Shown: positions 23,471-33,700 of the stretch, in pieces
Layout of the letters: the number at the start of each line of letters is the position of its first letter
Numbering within the stretch: the first letter of the stretch is position 1
Assembly: GCF_035083965.1 (NCBI RefSeq)
Contig: NC_089726.1
Location: 6,763,501-6,827,500 of the forward strand
Direction of reading: 5' to 3'
Origin: Branchiostoma lanceolatum
Taxonomy: Eukaryota > Chordata > Leptocardii > Amphioxiformes > Branchiostomatidae
DNA length: 64,000 nt
Notes under the pieces: model-generated
The model's input: only the letters and a program-made list of their open reading frames with translations
Told to the model about the DNA's origin: nothing
The model's database searches: none
Translations under genes and position numbers: made by a program

Positions 23471-26400
23471 AAGAGTGTGTGCGATTCCGCGGGCGGCTTG
23501 TCCTCTGGACACATGCAGAGTCGCATCTTGTCCAGAAGTTGTCCAGGCCAGAAGGCGTTGTCGTCCACACTGGAGGTGTTGGGTGTGTCGCTGCCCGCCA
23601 GCTTCTTGAACCGGACCTTGTGGGTTCTGTAACAAGACGATATATTTGATTAAAGAGAAAGTAAGACCTCAAATTCCAAGACAGGTTTTGTAGTGGTGAC
23701 CATGCTAATTTGTGGTGGAGATTGAAACATTTGGGCAAAACTTGTGATTGTGGCCAATACTACATGTTGTAATCAGTAACGAAATGTACAGGGATCAAAA
23801 TGGTACGGTAAGCTGGAATTCTATTTCTTTGAAAAAAATGCCCACCACAAACCGACTTTTGCCAAAAATGTTACATTCTTTCCCTACACCGGCTACACAC
23901 ATTCCCTGACAGATATGATGAATTATCAAATGCTATAAGTAAGTTCTTTCGTTGTCTTTCATGATGTACTGTAAAAGGGGAAATGCTCTTGGTGGTTTTA
24001 TGTTAAACTTTGCAGTTTATGCAGTGACCTCTTCACAGCGAACTTAAAACCAACAGTGATGAACTGTAAAGTAACTGTTGTCCTGCAACTCTGCTGGATA
24101 AAAGGTTACGAACCAAAAAAGGGCTATAGCATCTTTACCTCATACAAGGTGCCTGACTCTTACCTTGTAAGTTGCTCGTATTCCTCGAATGTCATCCAAC
24201 AGTCCACCACTCGAGAGATGTTGGCCTTCCCAGTGGACAGGCTCATACGCTGACCCGTGACCCCCACTCTTTTCTGCATGGGGTAGACGTGTCTGGAGTC
24301 AAACAGCAGAGTGCCTTGCTTTGTTCGTTTGACCTGGAAAAAGTACATTTGGATGTTAGATTTATGACTATCGTGTATAAGCAGCATCAAATCATATTTT
24401 AAGAGATAGAGTTTCTCAGTCTCCACTTCAATCTCTATAGGCGTGGCATAATTTGGCAGTTTCTAAAACCAGTGTACCGACAAGTGCATGTACCAAGTTT
24501 CAACATTGCTCAATGTACATTGTAGAGCGATATCCACAGAGTACAAAATGTGACATCATTGTGTCATACCGTTACTAACATGTTAGAAACATGGGATTTC
24601 TTTTTAATGATTACAAATTGGCTTCAGTTTGTTTTCATCTGTAGTTGACTAGTTCAACATATAATGTACTGGTCTTTTGGTTTTTGGTTCTAATGTACTG
24701 ATCATGATCATTTCCAGTTTGGGCGCCAAAAATCCTACAATAGCCCGGACCTCCAAAACACTAGAACACAATGTCCAACCCTTCCCCTGTCACAACCCAT
24801 AGTAATTCTCAACTGACCACATGATCCCCTTGATGCTTGACTGCCTTCTCCTCCTTCTTCTTTGCCTTGGTCTGTGCCGGTGTTCTGGCCCAGTGTTCAG
24901 ACAGCAGGCTGAGACCAGGCTGGCGCAGACCGCTGGTGCAGCTGGTGGGTAACCGGTCACCGGGGTGGAGCAGAACTACATGGTTAAAACAAACGGACGT
25001 CATACATGTATCTGTACAACTCATATAGGGTCCTTCAGAATGTGCATTTTAGTGATACCTTGGTATCATCCTCATTTGATTTAGTTTAGTTAGGCTCACT
25101 TCGATTCTTGCTCGGGTTGTATACAACACAATGTATTCTGTATATACCCAATGTACCAGCCCAACCATGGTCTGCGATCAAGGGTGATCGATGCGGAATA
25201 CACCATGTTGTATTTTATTCATGATCATACACGAATAAACACACATTTCAATGCAAAATGCACCAGAAGAATTGGGTGTCTTCAAACCAAAAATTTGTTC
25301 CAAAAAAAAAAAAAAAAACCCAGCAGTTTCAGCACTCAAATTCGGTACTAGTATTTGAATCTTTGACAGTGGCTAACATGGTGAATGCAAAGCGCAACAC
25401 AGTGGTTTATGATGTCTAACCTCTCTCTAACAGGGTTGGTGTGAGCGCTATGCCTTGTTCCTTGCACAGTCTGCAGATCTGGTTATATTCGCGCAGTCTC
25501 TGCTGCCTGTACCGATCAACTGCCGCGCCCATCTCCCCCGTCATGGAGGAAGGTAACGAGTGGTTGTCGACGGCAACGTTTCCCGTCCTGATCAGTCGGA
25601 CTGCCTCTTCCAGCTCCTGCTGCCGTTTCTTCTTTTTCTGCTTCTCCTAAAGGTTTGCAAATTACATCTCTCATTGGTTAATCTCCGGATGGCAGCAGAA
25701 ACAGACCTTCAGACACCCATGAATAATTTCATCAGGTTGGACAATCACTGGATAACAACTGAAGGTTCTTTTAATTTACAAGCAGGATCTATATACAATC
25801 AACAGCCGACGTTTTGGTGACAGGCTGTCACCTTCTTCAGGGGACACCATGAATAATTATATAGGATAACTAATTACCTTCTCTTGTTCCAGGATTCCAT
25901 TGGCTACCAAAATACAATGTAATAGAAACTGGTATGATTCAATAGGAACAAACAGACAAATGGACAACACCCTGTAAAAAAATTGTTATAGAAATCCACA
26001 AAAATTCTTGCAACTTGATCTTTAGACAACGAAATGATGCAGTGAGATAATTGTTGGTCTTGACTAATAGCTATTCACTTAACCTGCAATGATGTCAACC
26101 CTGCACACGAGAATTGATTTACAAAAAAAAAAGGGTTGGCAGAAAAATCCTTCGTATCGTACCTTTTTCTCCCACTGCTTCTCCCTCTTCCTTCTCTCCA
26201 ACATCAGCTCACTGGAGAGTGGCACAGCCTCTGCCGTGTCCACTGGCGGAACCTCTAATAGAGAGGATGAACTTGAGACCAGCGATCTACGGGAACCTGA
26301 CTCCTGGGCCTGCTTCTCGGGAGTCTTGTGTGACGGCGTATGATGGACCCTGGCAACGTGGGCTGAGGTGGATCTAGCTTTCTTATCTGGAGAGTCATGT

Positions 26401-29076
26401 TTCCCTGCTGTCAGGTTTTCCTCTGTGATGAACACAAATACAAGTATTATTAATGATATCATAAGATCTTATGATGTAAGGTTGCCCAATTGCAAGTTTT
26501 TTTTTTTAGTCATGATGCTTATGAATAGTATAGAGTGCATCAAGAGTGTGATTTAATAACCACCGGCGCATCGGCAACTTCACAGAAAATAGATTTAACA
26601 CAGTCACCAAATTTATTTTGTATCATTGATTTAGAGCTGACAATGTGACGTTCCGCGTGCGGCCATTTTGTTTGTAGAGGTCACGTATCTTATCTGCCGC
26701 AGTCCAGTGAGATACTTGCTTAAGTAATAAATAAATGGGGTAGGGAATTTCCTGAGCAGCCTTTGTAACCCCTGCTTCTCCTAATGGGTCAGTGAAGTCA
26801 TGCTTGTCTGGAGCATGGATGTTTCTGGCCTAGGGTGGAGAGATGCTGCTACAGTAACAATTGAGCCGCCTTTCTTCATAAATCGATGGCAACATCAGGC
26901 TCTGATGAATGGATTTAAAAAAGATAATAAATAAATAACCGCGCCTTCCTTAATTTAGTATAAATCATAATGAGGAGCCCCAGTGCAGCTACAGAAATCA
27001 TGAACAGAAACCCCCTTGGAGCTGGACACATGTACATTGTGTATGCACCCCCCTGTATAGTTGCAATACTGACCAGATCTGGTGAGTCGAGACGTGGCCT
27101 GTCTCCTGAGTTCCTCCCACCCTTCCCTGTGTAGTTTCAAGCAACTGCCTCCCTGAATTTAGCGTAAAGCATAATCAGGAACCCCCATGGAACTACATAT
27201 ACATATGTGACCCCTTGTTTGTAGCAGCTGACACTACTAACCAGATCTGGTGAGTCGAGACGTGGCCTGACTCCTGAGTTCCTCCCACTCCTCCCCGTGT
27301 AGTTTGGAGCGACCCTTGACCAGCTCCCTGTAGTCGATCTTCTCGTTCCCGTCCTGGTCCAGCATCACCATCAGGTCCTCCAGCTGGTGGTCGCTGATCG
27401 GCACACCGGTCTGAAAAAGTCAAAGCAATTTATTTTATGGAACCATAGGAATTACTGGTATCCTAACTCGTTTTACATATCAATGCCGCTTATGTATGAG
27501 TTTGTGACTTTGCCGTGTTGGTTGCTGATCGGCAGCCTGGTCTGAAAAAGTCGACGCAATCATAGAATATGGAACCATATAGGAACTACTGTAATTCTTG
27601 TTTCTTTCACTGTAACTTTATGTTCACTGTTTTCACGGTCACCTCTGTACCGTAACTTTTAAAAAACTGTAATATTATATTCTAGTATGATTTCTTCACA
27701 CATCTGTTCTAGATCTGTAAATCACTTGCCGCCGCCTTAAAGTCAAAGTTCAGTGAAAATGTCCATTTTCCTTACATCGTGAAATTTTGCTACCATGAAT
27801 ATAAAGTGAATTACAGTATCCTAACTCGTTTTAGAGAGGATCCAGTAAGTTTACGTCAAAGGCAGTGCATTTTACGATAGGAAAATAGGCATTGTATTAC
27901 ATTAGTATCTGTTTTCGGAGATTATTTGACTTGGCGTGGTGATTCAAAGTTTGATTATGTGGGATGAATAGTATGATACTTACCAGCTTGATGACCTTTT
28001 TAAAGTCCTCTCGACTGACCAACCACTGCTTGTTCTTGTCAAAGCGCATGAAGAAGTCAAGCAGACGTAACTTGTGTTCTCTGACGTATCTATCGATGAC
28101 TCTCATGGCCTCTGGTGATGGGGAGGCCACCATTGGTGTTGGACTCATGACCCGTTCATCCTTTACTTTTGGCTTTGCCACCTACAAAGTAAGTGAAACA
28201 ATGACAGTCATGTATTGGTAACAAATCAATCCTATTTGGTATCATCATAAGATATTATAAGATTCAAGAGGGTTTACAGAAAATGTTGGGCTGTCTAGCA
28301 GGCCAGACTATCAGGGCAGGTTATCAAGCTTTCCCAACCCTATAAAGTAAGTGAAACAAGGACACATGTATTAGTTACATTGTCTTACAAATGAGTCCTA
28401 CTTGATGCATCCAAGATTCAAGAGGGTTTACGGAAAATGCTGGGCTGTCTACCAGGCCAGACTATCAGGTCGAGCTACCAAACTACCCCCTTTCATAACC
28501 CCAGGGGTATACACGTGCAAAGAACAGCACTACCCTACACTTTCCTACCTGTGTCGCCTCTGACTGCTGTGCCTGTGCTTCCTGCTTGCGTCTGTCTGCC
28601 ACCTTCAGCTGCCCAAGCACGCGACTCTCCAGACCAGTCCTGTCCGGTTTCCTTGCCAGCCACGTCTGGTTCAGGCCTAACTTGTTCAGATCTTGCCGCA
28701 GAGTTTGGCGGTTGGCCACCCACTCTTTACATTCCTGTTCCCTGAACCACAGCTCCTTCTGAATCTCTCTCACCTCTTCCTCCAGAGTTTTCGTTGGCTG
28801 GGGAGGGGGGTTCAAGCTTGCGTGGAACGGCTGCTTGAGTTCTCGGATGCCGTCGTCTGCCGTGCTCATGGGAGGAGCTATGATGACACGTCTCCGAGAG
28901 ACGGGAGGTCCGAATGATTTCGAGGCTACCCGGTAGTAAAGATTTGGGAAAAGTTGCCTCTGCTTGTAGTGCTTCAGCTGTTCTTGTATGGGAAGGTATG
29001 CTAAATCGTTTGGATCAAACAACCACTGGAAGCCGAAATCGGAGAACTCTGGATCAAGGTCTGCTGTCAAGGCCAT
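23335..29076 (-). CDS. EFCAB12: EFCAB12-like EF-hand protein, eight exons
   Basis: Minus-strand exons: 29076-28549, 28181-27984, 27410-27242, 26422-26163, 25646-25421, 24975-24818, 24333-24164 and 23626-23335. Phases agree throughout and the product is 666 aa. The ATG at 29076 has a good context (CAACCATGG). Recognisable blocks in order: FGFQWLFDPND; NKLGLNQTWLARKP; a degenerate EF-hand (FDKNKQWLVSREDF); a canonical EF loop, DQDGNEKIDYRE (residues 260-271); VRLIRTGNVAVDNHSLPSSM; LLHPGDRLPTS; and FWPGQLLDK (595-603). This order fits the vertebrate EFCAB12 family, a poorly studied protein linked to testis and ciliated cells. There is no signal peptide; the middle is charged and coiled-coil-like (RRKREKQWEKK then EKQKKKRQQ). 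Its last exon and part of exon 3 have been tandemly copied (separate entries). Confidence 0.85.
25165..25320. repeat. Dispersed repeat in EFCAB12 intron 5
   Basis: GTGATCGATGCGGAATACAC ... GCAAAATGCACCAG repeats the arrangement seen at 13.48-13.65 kb. An A-run (about 25303-25318) follows, suggesting a retroposed copy. There is no coding sequence. Confidence 0.4.
25720..25855 (-). mobile_element. Penelope-like/hammerhead-type repeat relic
   Basis: On the minus strand it reads CTGAAGAAGGTGACAGCCTG, then TCACCAAAACGTCGGC. This gives a CUGANGA-like core, a palindromic GGTGACAG/CTGTCACC stem and an AAAC strand, the arrangement of hammerhead motifs found in Penelope-like elements. GTTGTTATCCAGTGATTG and CCTGATGAAAT follow. 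Family by motif only. Confidence 0.5.
26943..27160 (-). repeat. Tandem copy of the 3' half of EFCAB12 exon 3 and its intron
   Basis: CCAGATCTGGTGAGTCGAGA occurs at 27073 and again at 27241, a 168 bp offset. The downstream copy still encodes EGWEELRRQATSRLTRSG, close to EEWEELRSQATSRLTRSG in the true exon, but lacks the first half of the exon with the EF-hand loop. Flanking intron sequence (AATTTAG ... CATAAT) is also duplicated. It is probably a pseudo-exon; use as an alternative exon is possible but not needed for the frame. Confidence 0.7.
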
Positions 29077-30791
29077 GGTTGTAGTTGCTGTATTCTCACA
29101 GTACAAGTTGTGTTGTGTTCAGTTCGTCTCCATGTGCAGAGTTCTGTAATTACAAACATTACATCAGTTGGGATTGAATATGACATCACTACAACATTTT
29201 ATTTTATAGATTCTGAAGTTGAAACTATTTGAAAATCAGAGTGCTTTATTCTTTCATTTGCTTTTACCCAAGTTCACCATTTCACAGTGTATTGAAGACT
29301 GGTGCTGATATTTTTCATAATCACACAGCTGTTGCAAATGACGCAAGGTGAAATGTATAAAGCTATATAAAGTGAAGGCCTGGACGTAGCTGTCGTGACT
29401 CTAGGAGGTCGACGTTACAGTCATTACTGTAATACATTTTGTTCTGCAAGGTGGGTTTGAAATGACAGAAAACTATCTGGCAAACACTTTTTTCGTGTTG
29501 TTACGTTTTAGATCTTTTATGATGTTCATGTCTCAGGCGACAGCCACAATCAACCAATACTTAGAATGTTGTGGCGTGTTTTTCGTAGTACTACAAGCAA
29601 AAAACGCCCCGAGACTGGCAAGAGTCGCCACGGCTAGGCTGGACGAAAACTTAAACGTGACATTTAATCTAAGGTTATATATAACACACCTGAAATGCTT
29701 CAGTAGAACCAACTGTTGTGATATTTGTAGTTGGTCTCCAGAGACAGATGACCGCAAGACGCCATTTTAGCTGAATGTTTACATTGGTTGTCATGGCACG
29801 CTTAGCATGATGGGAAATGGACACGTCCACTTTAGGAAGAGGGTGATTGTGACGTCGAGTGAAGTTGTCTCACTGTCGGTTGATAACTGAGCAGCCTGGT
29901 ACCTAGCAAGTTAAACGAGGAACGTCACGTTGATAAAAAGAGACATGTTATACACTGTCCATGAATCTTGCGTCCATGCAGCAGACAATAACCCCTAGAT
30001 TGAAGAGCAAGGTTTACCACGTCAAAGTTGACAGGTGCAAGTTTATTTTTGCGACGCCTCAAGAGCGAACCTAATATAAGTTAACGTTTGCAAGAGACCC
30101 TCTTCGGCCACCATAGCCTGGTCGCATCACTCGGGATACAGAAGTGCGTACACGTCCGACCTATCGCTCGGATGCCGAAACTCTCCTACCTATTCCTGTC
30201 AGTCATACACAAGCTTTTATCTCAAATACTTTTATATACTTTTATATCAGATGGGATCGATGAAAGGAAATTCATGGTCGCAGCGAGGCCGCCAACGTGC
30301 CGAAGTCCAACGAGATATATGTATATACGGACCCTTTTTTGTGCACACTCGGAGTAATACAGGAACGAGATCATATACGGTAGTAGCTGGAGGTCAAACT
30401 AGGACCATCTTGCCTCGCACTCTTCATCCCAACGTTGCTGTAAGAATAAGTTCAACGTCAGTTCCCCAGTACTGCAGTGCTGGGCCGGCCTTTCCAGCCA
30501 GGCGCGTACGCGATAAAACAATACCAATAGAATGCGACTTGCAATCAATTACTAAGAAGAAGAGCAACTATTCACGACTACCATGTCCTCCTTTGGTGAT
30601 TGGTTCGATGCTATGGCCTCCAGCTCTATGCATACATTAGCCGTACACAAATGGGGCGCTGGCAAACTTGCACAACCGCTTTACCCGCTTCAGACAAACA
30701 GGTGGCATTCTTCAAAAGTTGGAGAGAAAACAGACGACGCAGCACGAACAAGTTCCATTTACGGTCATAAATAGCAGCGTACCTTCTCACA
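29077..30791. other. Intergenic region between EFCAB12 and the amine oxidase cluster
   Basis: Its left end must contain the EFCAB12 promoter. The right end (from about 30640) carries the 5' block shared by all amine oxidase copies (GCACAACCGCTTTACCC, then AGGTGGCATTCTTC). Nothing convincing is coded between. Confidence 0.5.
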
Positions 30792-33700
30792 ATGTTGCCC
30801 GCCTGTCAAGGCGAAACGGTAAGTGTATTTCCTGATCATGACGGGCTTGTGGAACAGGTCATTAATCCCATAACCTTCAGTGGGTGTGCGCTGATAAGGG
30901 TTTTCCCCCGGAAGTAGATATTGGGTGATGTTTTACGCCATTTCCTTTAAAAAAATTGTACACGTTGGTCCGCTAGCTGTGTATTGAGAATCAAATTGTC
31001 CGTACGTTTGCAGCTATATCACACATCCGATTGCTGCATTGGGATTTAACTCGAAATGTCATCAAGTAGAATTCGCGAGATGTAAAATGTTGTGGACCGA
31101 TGTTAAGCCCCTGTCACACTTGTGCGTAACGTTATATACAAGCCCACCCCCGTGAGTTGCGTAATTACATGTTTTTGGTTTAGGTTAAGTTTGCAGCCAA
31201 AGAAGTAATTTCTTTGGTTTGATAACCAGACTGCACAACGATGGGTCAATGTAGAAAACAGTTTCCTCCCGCAAAATTTACTTAAACCAGAAAATTGTTA
31301 CTGCGGAACTCATGCGCACTTGAATCTACGCACAAGTGTGACAGGGCCCTTAAGGGAGCACACCCCAGTTTATTTGGGGTTTCAATTGGAGGTTGCGCAC
31401 CCTCGAGTCTAGGTACTGTCTCTTCCAGGGAAGTGTTCCTAAGTAAATCAACTGTGTATGGGATGAAAGCCTATCCCTTCCGCTATAGGACAAGCTGAGT
31501 TCTGTTTCTTCAACCTCTCTAATTTTGGTAAATCAGGAGACAAAAACATAATTTTCACGTCAAAAACGATGGTCAAATTTTGGCACTTTTGCGTAAGATA
31601 AAACTCGTAGAAAAAATTTTCTGGGTAGAAACGACTGATGTTGTCAGAAAGAGAAAAACCTAGCGTACAGTCGAGCCAATTATAAAGAAAATTCTAGTAC
31701 TTAGATTTCTTTAATCATCCACGGCGCGAGGCATGTCAGCATGACCCACAGAACGCAACAAAGGTCAATCTCGGGCCAAGGGACATTTCACCATCAACGC
31801 GGATGGATATCCGGAAGTAAGGCTCAGATCGAAACGCAATTTTCACCCAAAACACACCAATTCATACGCTTTTCAGCCATGCTAGTATCTAATATCAGTT
31901 CGAAGCACATTATGAGAAATCTAAACTCAAACCCAGCCCCTCGAAACCCTTTCGTCACTTTTTTGTCGCGCACTTCTGTGGACCCCGGTCGCGGAAGAAC
32001 TGGGGTGTGCACCGTTAATATATGCAAATTATGATTTATGTTGTCTATGGCTTAAAAGAGTCATCACCTATCAGCATGCGAAGTTTGAGTTGTTTGCGAC
32101 TTTTCGTTCTCGAGTTACAGGTGGTTGAAAGTTACCGTGTCGGAAGGCTGATTTTGTCCTTCTGGGCCTCGGTACCATTCCAGGCGCATAATAGCAACTG
32201 CGTCACAATGGTAGCTTCCACTTGAAGACGATTTTTTCCATAAATTCATGCTTAATGAACAGGTATTGCAGTAGAAAGGCATGTCAGTGAGACGCTCTTG
32301 TGATGGAGGAGGCTTTCCTTCTATTTCTGACTAGAATAAACGCTACAAACCGCCTAGAACGTAGTTGACTTCATGACGTCATAATGACTTTCACTTGCCT
32401 GTCTTTTCCATTGAGAACAGTGCTGTTTTAAGTTCCGTACTTCTACGGGAAGCAGTTAGAATTTTAATTTTGGGCGTTAACTGATAGAGAATAGACCTAG
32501 CCTCATTACCCAAGTGCTTTCGTTGCCAAGATTTCTTTTATTTTGTAGAAAAACGAACTTAAATGATGTATCTTTGGTTAGGATGGCGGCCTGAGCCTCA
32601 CTTCTAACAGCTATGAACGTATAAACGGGCATCTGCTGAGAAAAGGCTGTACAAATTGGTGCCGGTCTCGGTGCGATAAACAAGCCTAGGGATGTATCTT
32701 CTGATTTGTGCGACTTATTTGCCTGAATGTTGTAAACTAGCGCGACAGCGAACTTGACACTGGATTGGGCAGGAAAGTACGAGAATGACGTCATCAAAGG
32801 CTTTTTTCATTGAAAAGCGTCTGCTACTTGATGCAGAAGCGACTATTAAACAAACATATGCAATATCCCAGTGCCCCTGTAATAGAGCAATGCAAAAAAC
32901 AATGTTTTGGTAAATGTTACGTCATCAATGTTCAGGAAACACACTTTGAAGGCTGTTTGGCCGTGTTCTAAGGGGGGGGGGGCGTGGGAGGGGGGCAAAT
33001 CAGCACATTATATGACATTATATAACCATATTAAAACTAGCGAAATCCGAATTTTTTTCGATCAGGTTGGGTCCGGGCTACACAGTTTCCCGGGAAAAAT
33101 GCAATTTGTTGGCTGTTATGGTCAGTATTTTTTGCAGGACGGGTCCGTTTAATATATGCAAATTATGATTTATGTTGTCTATGGCTTAAAAGAGTCATCA
33201 CCTATCAGCATGCGAAGTTTGAGTTGTTTGCGACTTTTCGTTCTCGAGTTACAGGTGGTTGAAAGTTACCGTGTCGGAAGGCTGATTTTGTCCTTCTGGG
33301 CCTCGGTACCATTCCAGGCGCATAATAGCAACTGCGTCACAATGGTAGCTTCCACTTGAAGACGATTTTTTCCATAAATTCATGCTTAATGAACAGGTAT
33401 TGCAGTAGAAAGGCATGTCAGTGAGACGCTCTTGTGATGGAGGAGGCTTTCCTTCTATTTCTGACTAGAATAAACGCTACAAACCGCCTAGAACGTAGAC
33501 TTTCACTTGCCTGTCTTTTCCATTGAGAACAGTGCCGTTTTAAGTTCCGTACTTCTACGGGAAGCAGTTAGAATTTTAATTTTGGGCGTTAACTGATAGA
33601 GAATAGACCTAGCCTCATTACCCAAGTGCTTTCGTTGCCAAGATTTCTTTTATTTTGTAGAAAAACGAACCATGCTAGTATCTAATATCAGTTCGAAGCA

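Noticed and set aside
25864-25890. Micro-exon of EFCAB12 between exons 4 and 5 (GGAATCCTGGAACAAGAG, then AAG, on the minus strand)
   Set aside because: The best-bounded version is 26 bp and would break the reading frame that exons 4 and 5 share without it.
27001-27145. Extra coding exon of EFCAB12
   Set aside because: The frame of the gene is complete without it, and it is explained as a partial tandem copy of exon 3.
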